A program made the translations under genes and the position numbers. From Atrichornis clamosus (lineage: Eukaryota; Chordata; Aves; Passeriformes; Menuridae), in the NCBI GenBank assembly GCA_013400975.1, contig WBMZ01006392.1, forward strand, positions 62,001-126,000: a DNA stretch of 64,000 nt, given 5' to 3'. Of the stretch, positions 14,701-29,300 are shown piece after piece (within the stretch, counting starts at the first letter, position 1; every line of letters starts with the position of its first letter). The notes under the pieces are model-generated. The model was given only the letters and a program-made list of their open reading frames with translations, was not told where the DNA came from and did not search any database.

Positions 14701-15589
14701 TGAAACCACCCTTTCTGGCAACAGTGTAATCTTAGATAAGGAATGTCCCATTCCCCTTCCATCCTCCATACCAAGATCTCATGCCATTAGCACACAAAGA
14801 GGAAGGAAAGGTACGAACTGTTCAGATACATAAACTCCTTTCTACAGGAGAAGCCCTGGAGCTTCAGATCATGTAAATAAATACCTGACTGTTTTGGAGG
14901 AGCAAGGACCAGAAACAGGTTCTCTGATACATTCCAAAAATAAACATGGGTGTTCCATTCCTATTATCAGACATACCTGATCTGAGGCTCAGCAGGGGCC
15001 ACTTGTCTAAGCAAGCAACATCATGTCTCAGGATGACAGAGCTCTTGTGACCTTTATTGTTGTTACTGTTATCAAGGACATCACAAAACACTCTTCCTTG
15101 GAAGTGCAGTTTGCTTCTGATTTTCTACTGGAGGAAGGATTCAGTTTTTCCTTTTAATTGTTTATTGTTGTAGGGATCAGTGCTTTTAAGGTGTTTCATG
15201 TTACAATTTTTCACACAGAAATAGATACTGATTCACTGGAAGAAGACGAAAGCTGAGGAATCCAAAAACACAGCTGTTGGTATTCCTAGCTAAGTCTGCA
15301 CCACCACAGGCTACACACGTGGAATTCTAAGCCCTGGAAAGACTTGTTATTCGTGTTAGTAACCCCTTGCTTTCCACTTAACAGTTACCCTGACCATATT
15401 CAGTCCTTCAAACCAATAAATACAGGGAAACAAGGTGAACTTCCTTCTGCACTGGAAAGAGGTAAAAACATGAGGGCAGAAATTCAGTTCCAGTGCAAGG
15501 ATCTGTTGGCTGCATTATCCCTCCCATTAGAAGGCTTCCCTCTAAACTCCCGAAACAACTCTTAAGAGACACAGTCTCCAAACAAGAAA

Positions 15590-15872
15590 GCAGTTTTTAC
15601 AAGGGCAGGACAGGAATAACAGGACAAGAGGGAATGGCTTTAAATGGACACACAGAAGGTTTAGATATTATGAAGAAACTCTTCCCTGTGAGGGTGGTGA
15701 GGTCCTGACACAGGATGCCCAGGAAAGCTGTGGCTGCCCCATCCCTGGAAGGGTTCAAGGCCAGGTTGGACAGGGCTTGGAGCAACCTAATCTGGTGGAA
15801 GCTGTCCCTGCTCATGGCAGGAGGTGGAACAAGATGGACTTTAAGGTTCCTTCCAACTCAAACGAGTCTGGG
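15590..15872 (+). mobile_element. CR1 LINE fragment (~280 bases)
   Basis: Contains GAAACTCTTCCCTGTGAGGG, GCTGTGGCTGCCCCATCCCT, AAGGCCAGGTTGGACAGGGC, CCTGCTCATGGCAGGAGG and CCTTCCAACTCAAAC. Diverged copy. The plus frame from 15715 is a CR1 shadow. Confidence 0.93.
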
Positions 15873-18800
15873 TGAATATTTCCACCACGACTCAGGGACT
15901 GTAAAACATGAAACCAGAGAGACAGGATGGGCTGTCTGATGGTGGGTGTGTGGCCTCCCAGTCACTCCCAGTCTTGGGAGATCTGCCCCCCTGTGCTGTT
16001 CAGCACCATGGCCAGTGCCTTGAGCCCAAGCAGGGGAGAGGCTGGGGAGCTTGGGGAGCCCTTAGAGCCAAGGGTGCATAGGTCTTGGTCAGTTGAGGTG
16101 TTTCTGTGCAAAGTGTCTGCTGACAAATCCAACCCTGCTGGGAACACTAAGATGGTTTGTGTTGTCTTAAAACCCTGTTTCCATTTTCCACAAGTAAGGG
16201 TGTCCCAGGTTTGTTTTAAGCTGTTTTCCTAGATCTAAGTTATTTTCAATTAAACGGTACTAAAGGGTATGTTAAAGGTAGGATAGCATGTAATAGCCTT
16301 AAATATTTATGGCTTTTGTATTTGTTACAGATTCCAGGCCTCCTATACAATATGTGCCAGCATGCCCATTCAACGCCAAACATTGTGAACATTCAAACAG
16401 GAGGAGTTTATACCTACCTCAAGTTAATAAATCAAAATTACCATATTAACCTATAGGTTTCTTTCTGGTTTAAAGGGGCTTCAGAACACTGTGTAAGGAA
16501 GAGAAATTTCATATTGCTAAGCTGGGGAGTTTATCTACTAAAATAGAGTCAGTAAATAGCACATTAGAGAGAGGCCATTCTGGAGTGCAGTTGGCCAGAA
16601 ATGAAACACCACAATTAGCAGGAAATTCTAACAGTTTGGTGAGAGTGCTCTGCATCACACTAACAGAAATAGACTTCAGCTTGCATTTAAATACCAGCCT
16701 GATTCTCAAAACCAGGCACTGCTGATGGCTTCATCATGTAAGTAAATTCAAAGCTAACTCTGGGCCGAGTTAAAAACAGAAAGCAAAATTAGCCATTAGC
16801 ATGGAAAGTCACTTTCACTGCTATATTTTTATATTCTGTCTTTACATTTTTGGGCTGCAACTTCATATTAGAAGATACCAGCTGCTAAAAATCAAGCTTC
16901 AGCACAGCACTTTGTCCTTCCTAAGCCCATCCTGCTGCTCATTCCCTGGAGAGCTTCCTCATGCTCTCTCTTCACTATTCTTGCAGTCAAAGCTCAGCAA
17001 GCAAGCAGGAATTTGGGCAGAAAAATTTTCCTGCAGCTTACACAGCAGAAACACCCACATTAACCTTCCCAATGACCCTCACACACACCTAGGCAGGGCA
17101 CAGTTAGATTCTCAACTATGTGATTTCTATTCACACGTTGCCCAAGTGTTGACTTATTTGGGAGCACGAGGCCAGCACTGACAGAAGCCGAGGAATGCCT
17201 ATTCGGGGGAGCCAACAGGTCTGCAGACACCTGCCAGGCAAAAATCCCCGTCCCGCATGGCTGGCATCACGCCACTTTTCCCACTTGGGATTAGCATGTC
17301 ATTAGTCTGTGCATCAGCTCTTCCCACCCAGCATCTCCACCAGCTGTCAGAGGCTCTTCCCACCCACAAGGCAGGTGGCTCTGCGGCTGGGATCACTATC
17401 CAGTCCTAGGCAGTGGCACTTGGCAAGCTGCTGGAAACCCTCAGCAGAACTATAATAAGTACGGGGCATGACTAAACCTGAAGTGCTGTTTACTTTGCCA
17501 GGGGCATCATGCCATAACGCATATGCCACCAAGAACTTCAAAAAAATGTGACCCACATCCTCTTTCAAGTCCTTACCCCTCTACCAGTAGCATCTCATCA
17601 CCCACAACCAGAAACTCACGCTTTAGGAAGCCATTTTGGAGGCAGTTCCTGCTGGGCAGGGAGGCGAATGTGTGGCCCACGACCAGCACACAACAGCTGT
17701 TTGCGCCACAGAGAACTAAGCTATGTTCTGCCCAAACAGCACCAAGCAGGTAAACAGCTGGAAGCACACTCTAAAAAGCCCCAGAAGAGTGACACCTTGC
17801 ACCACCTCATTGTTTACTTTCAGCTATATTATCAGCCCTCTGGCTACCACTAGCTCCTAATAATTTTCCTAATAATCTTTGCACAGACATGAATTAAGAA
17901 AGGCTTCGAATAGTCAGTCAGGAATTTTTAAGAAGGAACGCCAGGACTGTGAGTTGGAAGGGCAGAGTCAGCTCTCCCCTGAATGGCAGGGGGCAAATCA
18001 GCCACATGTGACATCCTTGACAGTTTTTGCAGGCAGAGGAAACAAAGTGCTGGACACATAACTGCATCTGAAAGGCTCCATCTCAGGCAATGCTGAGCCA
18101 GCCTCAAATTCCTGCAGTAAGCACTTAATTCGCTTTGGAAACAAGTAATTTGAAATTATTAGCCCAAACTGGTGAACAAAAGTAAAAAAAGGAGGCAAGC
18201 CACAGTCCTTAAGCAAGGCATTCTGCCACATGATTTTGCTATCCAGAGATCCCACCAGTCAGTATCCTAAACCTGTGCCCAAAGTAGTGATGTGACATGC
18301 GCATGCACATATGCAGGCATATACACACAGATCCAAACTCTTCTTATGAGAACAGCAACAAAGTGAAAAGAAAGAAATTTTTCCTTTTTGAAGTCACACA
18401 CAATTTATTAAAACTGGTTTTTGGAAGCATTCCAATTCTAATCCCTTCCTCTGAAAGAACTCCATGTCTTAAACATATCAAGTATATCATAAAGGCTATT
18501 TCACTTGTCCTTTTAACTTCTAACCAGGCAGACAACTAGCAACAGCCCTATTTTAAATGCATGATAAGAGGCAGACAAAATGGCCTGTTTCAGTTCCAGG
18601 AAGTCCAACAGTCAAGTCAGACAATACACTTAGTTTGTCTTTTTTTTAAAAAAAAAGGCCTCAGTAGGTTCTGAACATGTGTCCTCCCCTTTTTGACTTC
18701 TAGAAAGAAGAAAAGATGGACCATTTCAGCGCTCTCAGACTGTGTGGCTGAAAGCACTAATCATATTAAAATCTCCTCTTGACCAACATCTTTGTCACAA

Positions 18801-21800
18801 CACTAGAGCAAACACCATTTGGAAAACTTTCTGCTAAAAGTACTTTCCTTTAGGACACGGCTTCAAACCATCACCTACAGCCAAATACAATCACATGACC
18901 CCTCTATCCATACAATCCCTGCTCCCAACAGTGTTGGCCTCAGCAGTTCTGAGGCTCAGACTTTGCAATTCGGCTCCTCCCAGCCAACAGGAATGAAGCT
19001 GGACCACACGTCTCCACAGTCTCCACAGGATGTTTATTTGAAATGCCTCAGTTTTGATGTCAGTAACTACGTGAGCTGTACATACATGTAACTTTCCTTC
19101 TGGATTTATTACCCCTTATATCTGGAAAGCTGTGTAGACTCCCTCCTACTGTGCACAGAGACGCATGCTCACTGGTGTTCACTGGGATAAACTGTCTCCT
19201 TAAAACAACTTCTGACTGTTGATTTTCAGGTGAGCAGCTTATTTGAAACCAAGTATTTTGCTCTGAAAGCTCAGAGTCACCAGTTTAGACCAAATCCTTA
19301 CCTGGCACCTTTCAGACTTGGGTTTTTCCCAGATTGGTGGTGACAATACCTGTTTGCTCACTGTGATGGATGTGGTCTCCCAAATGCCAAACTAATCACA
19401 CTACTTGAACTTTCCCTTCTTGAGCAGGAGGTGTAAGTTTCTCATAAAGCAATATAACATTATCACGTATCATCACCATGCTTATTAGACTGGAATGCCA
19501 GCCCCTTACCTTGTTCAAAGACTGGTTTTCTAGTGGAATTCCTCACTGGTACAGGTCATGCTTCTCAGGTAACCAGTGTTTCTGCTGGCCAACCACAGGA
19601 CAAGAGCTCCATCCAGTGGTCCCTTCTCCAGCCAATGCTTTCCAGAGCCATGAATCCATTTTGTGTACTCACCTTCTGAGGCTCTCTCAGAAATACCAAG
19701 GTGCTTCAACTCCCTCAGTTTCAATCATGCAGGTTATTTTCCATTAGAAAGTGGGGATAAACCCCAACATGGATACCCAAAAATGATGGTCATTTCTGAA
19801 AATTAGGAATCTCTTCTTTTTAGACAGCACTGAGATTGCTTTCCACAGATATCCATCCCTTGCATATTCTTCTGCAGCTGAGCCCTTCAAACCATTACTT
19901 AACACAGATCATTCTAAGCAAAAACTCTAATGTCTTAGAGCCAACACGTTTCCTCAGCAGCTCCAGAAATCAGAGTGGGAAAGGACATATTAAATAGCAG
20001 TGTGACTTTTGGAGCTATCATTGTTTCTACCTCACTACATAGTCTCAGGAGACCACCAGTCTTAAGTACAACCAGTCTGTTTCTGGAACCATTTTGTTCC
20101 AGAGCCTGGACTTGAGCAGTGGGACACCTTTCTCCGAGAAGTAAGTCTGCTCTGAGGTCAGCCAATCCTCTCCCTAGTATACCCTCACATTGTTCCTGGC
20201 AAGAATTAATTCCAGCTTGCTTATGCTGTTCCACTTTCTCTAATATACCTGGGACAAAGGGTTATCTCTCTGATTTTCCTTTAGTTGATGTAACATCATG
20301 TTGAAGGAAGAGCGTGTTAGACTCAATTCCTCCTAAGTGCCTTATAATTGTAAGGCACAGTTAGAGGGCTGTGGCTATAAGAGAGGTTGTCTTTAGGTAG
20401 ATGAGCCAAAAGACAGTTTAAAAAAAATGGCAGTTATATAAAAAGCAGAAATAAATACTGCACACTCTTGTTATGGAAAGAATGGGAATGATCTCATCTC
20501 TAAAGGGATTTAGGTGCTTAATTGCCTCTGCAACCAATTCAAACACTCCAAATTCCTGAGCCTGTGAAGGTAACTGCAGATTTAATAATAAAATGTTCTT
20601 TACCTATAAGGAAGACTGCTTTAAAAGTCAACTGCAATTAGTGGCTGACAGGTCTCCAAGTTAAACGCTTTTGTAACAGCAGCACAAACACAGTGTCCCG
20701 TTGTTAAGACCACATTTCACAGTCTGCAGGGACCCGTTTTCCTTTCCTTCTGTGGAATTACTCAGGCATGGAACAACCCGAGAGTCTAATCCCACTTTTC
20801 TTTAGGTTCGCAGGACTGTAGAGGTTCTTCCCACAAAATATTTTCCCACCAACCTAGGGTACGCTTGCTCAGCCCACAGCCCGATCCCAAAGACACCGGA
20901 GGACGTGTGTTTACTTTGACACTAGAGAACCAGTTTATGTTTTTCCTCTCTTCCCGTCATATAACCACAAGCTGGAAGTGCCCAACAAAATATTAAGTCA
21001 TGTGTCGTGCTGAAGCATACCTTGGGTGTGGATCAGTCAGAAAGAAACCACCACAGCTGTAGCCGTGGACTCCCCCCATTACCTGTGATGCATTTCTGCT
21101 CTTTCCTTGTGCTTCTGGAGCAAGTGCCTTTTCAGCTTCACAGCAGCACACAATGGAGGACTGGGAGAGTCTCAGATACTGCCAGCCATACCAGGAGCTG
21201 CACAGGTGCCTAGGACAAATAAAAGAGATGATTTATCTTGTGCCCAGAGACCTCTGAAAAGGCCCAGGGCCAAACTGCAACACAAAGAGGATTGTTAGTT
21301 GCCAGGTGAAACAGTCAACTAACAATGAGCGGGGCTGAGCCAGGCTGGACCAGGCTTCGGCTTCCAATACGTCTCAATTAGCTATGCAGGCCCTGGGGCT
21401 CTGCTGCAGGTGCATTCTCACCAGGACACCAGACCACCTTGTTACCACAGAGCAACAAGGGGTTTTTTTCTCTCTGTAGCAAAGGCAAGCAACACTGGGA
21501 CTTGATGAAGGCACTTAGATCACTGTTGTGTCACAAGCTTTCAGCTTCTGCTCCTGTCTATCCTTGCTTATCCAGCAAACATCTCGGTTTGCTAACAAGT
21601 GAGAAAGGAAAGAAGGACTCTTCAGGAGATGAATGAAATCAGGTGGTTTGAGCACTGAGACTAAGGCTATTTTGCCCGTCATTAAAGCACCAGATCATCC
21701 AGTCCATTCCTAAGCCACATTCACGGGAGAAAGGAGGAAGTCAGAGACAAGCCCTAAGGCTGCAGTAGCCAATGGGAACAATCAAACTGCCCCACAACAC

Positions 21801-23124
21801 ACATGCACACACCCAAAAGTGTTTACCTTGTGGGAAAGTCTGGGAAATCCCGAAGCTGAGCACCAAAGACAAGTCTCAGAAGGACCAGTATATCAGTATG
21901 GGAATGATTTTCAGGAGTTAGCAATGGCCTGGGTATAGACCCATGCTTTTGCCACTACGCTGGGTACCACAAAGACCTCCCTTCCAAATCTATACAGTAA
22001 AACTGGCCTTACATGTGCACTCTGCCACCCGCTGGCCCTCAGCCATCTGGGGTGGGCAGGAGTTGGCCAGGCTGATAGACAGAAAACCTTCAGAGAATCC
22101 TAGAGAAGAAAGCCAAAACCCAGACCCTGGGTGCTAAGAGATTACAGGAAAGGCAACCATGAGATAGCAAAACCCAAAACCATAATGAGCTGTGATGATT
22201 ACTGAGCAGTAACTGTGTTGGGTGTGGTTACAGAGCAATACTCCATGTTTGGAATCACTGTTGACTACAGACTCTGGCTAAATGCTGCAGGCACATTTTT
22301 TCCCAAACACTACAATACCTAGAAGTTTATGCAGAATGTGGCAACATCTGTCAGGAGTTTAGAAGTTCTGCTTCTTTGCAAATTCAAGCATTGCCAAGAA
22401 AACAGTGACAGCTTACAGAGAGAGGTATCAGGAGAGTGAGGTGACCCCTCCTGATGACAACCGGACACAGCTTAAGCCAAATCACACACAATCCTATAGT
22501 AAGAGTCAAGAATGATCCTGGACTGTGCCAGCTTACAAATCAGAGGGAGAAATTAAATGAAGCATGTCAACACAGGCTGTATTTTCCTTCTAAGGCAGAT
22601 AAGGAGAGTGCTAGAGGGCTCTCAGCAGGGAAGGAATACAGTTGGCTTCAAAAAGTTGTGAAATCTTTGCCTACTTCCAACCAGTGCCTCAGTGATAGGA
22701 AAGAATGAGCAATAGTTCCTGGACTGGGAGGAAAAAATAATCAGCTTTCCCAAATCATTACAGAAAATAAACCCAATAGTAAGTCCTACAATAACACGAG
22801 CTACCCAACAAACCTCAAATGACACAGTAAACTTGGTGAGAATCTCGTGGAAGGAAGACCCTTTTGCTCCTTTTCTAGCTGGCACCCAAACACCTGGTGG
22901 AATTACTGGGGAGTTACCTGAGTCCCAGTTACCATTTTATCTAGAAATATCAATAAATATATATAAAAATTTGTTGTGAGGAACAGTCCAGTAAGTCTCT
23001 TGGCAGAGTCCACACTTGGGACCATCACACCACCATATATTTAGATAGAACCCCTTCAATCCCAGAAGGCCAAACTTCATGCACATGTCATGCAAAGCCA
23101 TCAAGTCATGGAAAATAAGGAAAA

Positions 23125-23372
23125 TCCTGACAGAGGGCAGGTTTAGAATAGATATCAGGAAGAAATTCTTCCCTGTGGGGCTGGTGAGGCACTGGCAACA
23201 GGTTGCCCAGAGAAGCTGTGACTGCCCCATCCCTGGAAGTGCTCAAAGCCAGGCTGGTCGGCGCTTGGAGCAACCTGGTCTAGTGGAAGGTGTCCCTGTC
23301 TGGGGCAGGAGCTGCAAAAAGAGGATCTTTAAGGTCCATTCTAACTCAAACCATTCCTTGATTCTATGATCA
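23125..23372 (+). mobile_element. CR1 LINE fragment (~250 bases)
   Basis: Begins at GAGGGCAGGTTTAGAATAGA, continues with GAAGAAATTCTTCCCTGTGG, GGTTGCCCAGAGAAGCTGTG, GGAGCAACCTGGTCTAGTGG, and ends at CCTTGATTCTATGAT, a good CR1 tail. Confidence 0.95.
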
Positions 23373-26300
23373 GGAGGATGCAGCTGCAGAAAAATATTTA
23401 AAAGGCTGCAGGTTGCCTTTGTTAACAAAAAAGACAAGAAAAGTTTTAATTTCTTTGCAGATACATTTGCGTGTAAATAATAAATTCCGGGATACAAGCG
23501 TGTGGGAAACTCATTGACTTGAGCCAATCTATGATCAGCCCCAAACTCTACTAGAGACTGTTTTGATGGGGCCTGTTCTAGCAAAAGAAATTCACCATTC
23601 AGCAAAGCTGCTTTTTAATTCTTAAATAACCTTTTAATGACTCTCTACTGCCTCTGAACTTCTTTCAGCCACTGAAAAGACATGTATCATACATTCAGCT
23701 TTAAACAAACAAATAGATAAACGCTGATACCCAATTTAATCAGAATATTGCTGCAAATCCCTGGAGATGAGGTTGTGCAACAGGCTGCCAGGGGCAAGGA
23801 GCGCAGTGCTGTGGTAAGCAATTTGTAACAGGAGTTAGGACAAGTGAAGAAATCAGCAACGGGGCTGGGGTGGGGGTTTTCACCAGCCTCTAGGAAGATT
23901 CACTGCTCCACAGGAATTATAACCAAATGCATTCACTACAAGGAAGTCATAATGCCCTTTTCCTTTTCTTAGGTAACACCTAAACATGCCCAATTCCTTA
24001 CCAACAGCAGATAAGCAAAGAGCTCCAGGGTGAAATGGATCTCTAAATACTACAGCAACACCTATTGCACAGAGGCCATTTTTCTGCACATTATTTATAT
24101 TTGCAGTATATTCATCTCAGTATCTCAACAATACTGTTTTTACATTCCTAATACAGCTTTGTTTTCCAAAGCAGTAAGAGTCAGCCCAATTTCATATCTT
24201 GTGGCATCCCTTCCTGCTGGAACAGAACCTGCTTGTGGGGGCAAATCAACTCTCACAGAATACAAGTTTAGACACAACGCTTTTTGAAAAGCTGACTGGT
24301 ACCTTAAACATCTCCTTTCTCCATCTCCCATTAGTGACTTGTAAAATCTGGATACACTTGTTCTCTAACCCAGCAGAATTCAGATATCAAGAGAAATAGA
24401 AGAGAAAAATCACACAACTCGTATCCAAAGCACAGCACAAGTATTTCAAATTTACGAGTGTTCGAGGAAACCACCGTTCTAACCCTTTTTATTAAACATT
24501 GACAAAGAGCTCATCTGCATATCTTAATCTTGAGCAAACAAACCCAAGTTTAGAGTCAGGCATGTTTAGCTGGATTAGAGGTCACTTTCCCTCTCACTCC
24601 ACCATATTTAAGGCATGAAACAGAGAAGAGAGGCTCAAAACCACAATCAGGTTTGGGACCAAAAATGGCTCTCCCCCAAGTCCTTTCTGAGTATGTTTTC
24701 CTAGCTGAGAGATGCTATTAAGAAAACAAACAAAAAATCCACAGGCTGACTTGGTGGATTCCTCTGACAATATGCTACATGCCAGGGGAAAAAAAAAAAA
24801 ACAAACCAACGAACCCTGCTTCTCTTACAACATGTGCTTAGCTAAGTCCCAGTTCAAATAAACAGCTGTGCCGAGACCTTCACTCCGAGGGCAAGCCTGC
24901 GCCATGAGCTCAGTACACCTCTACTTTGCTTGATGCCAACAAAGGGCTCATAGGGTGAGCACAGCCTTTCCTGGTGAAAACTAACTCTTGCTGCAAGAAA
25001 TTATTCCAGCTTTCGCAGGCAAAACCTGCACTGACAGGAAGAGGTTTTTAACCAAAGTAACTGTGCAAGCAGAAGACAAAAAACAAAACAGGCTGCCAAG
25101 TTTGTTATGGTCTTATTTAGTTGTTAACCTGTTTATTTGGCAGAGAAAAAATATCAGTAGATCCCCTTCAAAGCAGTTCTTATTAACTCTGTGGGGATGG
25201 TAAAGGCCTGACCCTACAACCATCACCGAAGCATCCAGCCCCTCACAAACGGCTTTTCCCACACACATGACTCTCAAGTGGCAGCACTGCCCTGGATCTA
25301 GATATGGAACTGATATAGCAGAGCACGACCGAATTCATCATCTCACAGAAAGGCTCACAGAAAGTTTCCTCGGCCCCATCAGCCATCATCTTTGAGGAGC
25401 AAAACACCAAACACCTCCCTTGGTAAGTGGCCCAGAATATACAAACCTTCTAGAGAGAAAAGCAAGGATATTAAAATTCCTTGAGGCACTTACCCTTGCC
25501 TTTGTTCTCACACTGTTGTTCCCTCACAAGTCCAGCACGCAGGAGCCAGCACAGAGGGCTTGCTGTGTCACTGGCAAAGCAGGAACTCAGCACCCTCCTG
25601 CTCTCTGAGTGCTGAAGCTTTGGCAATTGCTCAAGGTAACAGGTTAGCTGCATAGAACATTCCTACATTCCAGTCTGTCCCTCTTCCCTTCCACCAGATA
25701 CGGGAGGTGAACTCTATACACTGCAAGAGCTCTTCAGGCATGTCTTTAGATGACACTTCCCACATCTTGGTACAGTTGTCAGCTACAGAAAAACAGGTCA
25801 ATTTTTATCCTTCTTCTCTTTAGCAACAAAAAAACCCCCTCACTGCTGAGCAGACCTTTCAGCTCCCTTTTTACTTCCAAACCTGGAAGTAAAATTCCAT
25901 CAATTTCTTTCTAATGTCTATAAGCCTGCTTGGTCTAGTCCCTGCTCACCTCATTCCCTCAGCATGTTATGCGATGCATTCTGCTTTATTCAGGTCATTG
26001 CCTATTCCCACCCTTCACTCGGGCATTCCAATAAAGGACATGCTGTAGTCCAAAGCAATTGTTCCATCCAAGCTAACTTCAAGGGCTATAAGATTTGCAA
26101 AAGCTAACAGAGAAGGCTCTCAGGAAGCTGACATTGCTTCCATAAAATCATCTCACACCTGAAAAGTGGTCTAGAGCAATACTAAGAACTGCTAGTCCAC
26201 AAGTTTCAAATTTGGCAGTCAACATGGGCCTCTCAAAAAAGCTGAGAACCCTAATTTTGACCATTGAAGGACCAAAAAACCCCACCCTGTAGATGGGATT

Positions 26301-29300
26301 CTCCTCTCTCGTCATTGTGCAAAGTAGAAGCACTGATGAAATGCTGCTGTTTGACAACAAGAATGTCCCCATCACATGCTGCTGCTGGAGCAGAACCACT
26401 GTTTGTGATCCTGCTGGAGCGTGGCCCTGCTAGCCCCAGCCAGTGTGTGCAAGCCACCCACCTCAGCCTGATTTCCCAAGACTCCCAGTAGATTGTGCAT
26501 GACACAGATATATCAATGGATTCCATTTAGCAAGAGCCTGCTTCAAAGCTAGCCTCCAAATACCTCAGTCTCACCCCGGATTACAGCAGTACTGTTTCCT
26601 GTAAGGACTCAAAGCTCATCCATCTCTCTGGTCTCTGACTCTTGGTTTAATTTCTGTGGAGCTGTTTTGGAAATGAAGCTTCAATAAAGAACATGAGCCA
26701 AACATTCACTCCAAGGCATCTCATTCCCTCTCATATCCTGCCAGACAAATAAAACTGTACGAGTCGTATCAGAAGAGAATCAGCTCTACCATATGAGCAT
26801 CTCCCTGTCCAACATCTGTCTCATAGAGAAATCTATTTCCCTTAACACCCATCTCAACCCCTCCTCTGTAAAAAACAGCAACTAGCAACTTCCCTCTAGT
26901 TCCTTCCATCCTCCCCAACCACTTCTACAGCAGTTAAAAGGTTACAAATACAGAATAAACCTCAAGGCACACCTTGCTATCAGCAGTACAGGTGCTACCG
27001 ATGACCCATGCTCAGAACAGCAACCTGTCCAAGACCTCACACTGTCAGGAGCAGTCACCACTGGAACCAAGGACTTGCAGTTACTAACAGTTTGGATATT
27101 ACTTCAGATTAAAGTTCATTTTTACAAGCAGCCCAATAGTCCCCTTAAAAAGAAAACTCCACCAATAACAAAACCTTAGACCAAACTACATACATAACAG
27201 TCATTTTTTTTAACCAGATCAGAGACAGCACTGAAAGGTTTTGGGGGTTGCATTGCCAAAACCCCAACAAAAATCCCCAAACATAACATCCTGAAACCAA
27301 GAAGCAGAAATCAGTACTTACCTTAAGAGGCTGAGAATTCTACTGTCTACATTGAATTTCAAGACTTTAAGTACTTCCTAGTGAAAGAAAAGATCATTCA
27401 AGGGACATCCTATTCCAGCCAGGAGGAAATGTCGTAGGACAGATCTAAACCCCTACAGAAATATTTTCCAATTTTCCTAAAGCAACTACAGCTATCCGAG
27501 ACAAGGATCAGAAAAGCAATAGCCAGTACTTTAGCCTAAATATCCAGGCTCAGAGCCAAGGTGAAATGACAGAGCAGTGCAGGTAACCTCATCCAACGTA
27601 CATGCCGGTGTAGGGAAATGAAATGCAAAGGTTCAGTCCATGAGCAGCACCGTGACAGACCAGGAAGGAGAACTGGGTTATATTCCAGCACTAGAGAAAA
27701 GCAGAGTAGAAGAGAAAAACAAAAAACTCTCAGAGGCGGCACCACAAATGCAGAGACACAGAAAATTCCTGACAAAAGTGGCTAAAAGGAGGATTCTACA
27801 AAAGGGCTTTGAAAGATGCGGAGATCTTCAGCCTGTGCTCCACAGCAAGCAAGCACAATTGCTACACTTCCAGCAATGCTTTCTGACCTCCTGCCAATAT
27901 GATTCCAGCTGGACTGTACCAGTGATCCCAAAAGCAGTATTTAAAGCCAACAGTGCAACCAGATGCTGGAGGTGTCTTCATCTGAGAGCAACGGGCAAGT
28001 GCAGACCCTCAATAAAACATAAAATGAAGATGCATTATCACTCTGAGTGTATCATGGGTGAGCAACCTTGGGAGAAAAGGAAATTTTCACACAGGAAGGG
28101 CGAGTGACTCATCTCCAGCATGAACAAATTCCATCAGTCCCACCACAGGCATAGGCTAACCCTAAGTCATTAACAAATCTCAAGAAAAGCCATTCTTTAC
28201 ATACCTAAATAACAGCAAATGTGTATCACAGGAGTTTAAGTGTGCAATATAGCCATGACATTTGGCAAATACAGTAAGAATTAATTTCTAGAGTGTACGA
28301 TGCCATAACATCTCCAAAGCTCATTCTCACCCATGCTAAAATGCCAAACAGATTGGGAAGCCACCAGCAGCAGAACAACCGTCCACCACACCACCAGCGT
28401 CACACTGTCTTCCCAGGAAAAGGCTAGTCCTGTGCACAAGCCATGGTTATGTCCAAGAAGAGTAACCCTCAGCAGGTAGGAGCTGAAACTGTGACATGGA
28501 TCTGTACCTCACAGCTGAAGGTCTAAGAATAGTAGGGGCACTCATTAGCCATGAAAACCTGCATGTAAGTGCATGCACAACAGCACGAGGCATGCTGACA
28601 ACAGAGAGTGCCTGAGGAAAGGACAGCTTCCAGCCTCAAGGGATCTCAGTTCACTCTTCAATATCTCAGACTGCTCAGTTTCATGAAACAGAGCTATTAC
28701 TGTGTCACAAGTCTCCCAGTCAGAAACCAGACTGGTTAAAGCAGCGAGAGCTGCACCAAAAACCCCACTGGAACAAGGTCCCCAGTCAGTTGACATGAGG
28801 CCACCCTCTAGACAACAGCAGAGACAGCAAAGAAACTTTGGCAAGGACAAGCACACCTGGAATACCTACACAACTACGCTGGACCATTGCAGGAACCTGT
28901 CAGAAAAGTAGCAGCATTGCAGATCAGGAATGATACTTAAAACATCAAGTCCTGCTTTTTGTGACTGCACTCCTCACGAGGTGCAGCACAGACAGGACAC
29001 AGGTGACTGACCAACAAGCCAGTCAATGACCTGAGGCCACTGTGCTGGGCTGAGGGGTCAGGGTAAAGGCCATGAGCCGCAGCAAGGACAATACCAAAGG
29101 TGCAGTGGAGGCTCAACAGAGAGCTGCAGCTGTCGTTTCAACAAACCAGTGGAAGCAAATCTGAAGGGAATTATGAAAAAACAGCACACAGTCAGCATAC
29201 TTTCATAGCTGGTGCTGAAACCAGGAGGAGTTAGGAAAGGCCTGGCAATCAGGTGGGCTAACTCAGCAGAACTGCTTAGAAAAGAGGACTAGACAACCTA

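Larger units (their letters stand above)
11061..23124. other. Gene-poor interval with two CR1 pieces
   Basis: Apart from the CR1 fragments at 11655 and 15590, no exon, promoter island or RNA gene was recognised. Base composition is AT-moderate and frames are short. Confidence 0.5.

Noticed and set aside
27640..28107. 155-codon plus-strand frame
   Set aside because: Lysine/glutamine-rich but without known motifs. No splice or promoter context supports it.
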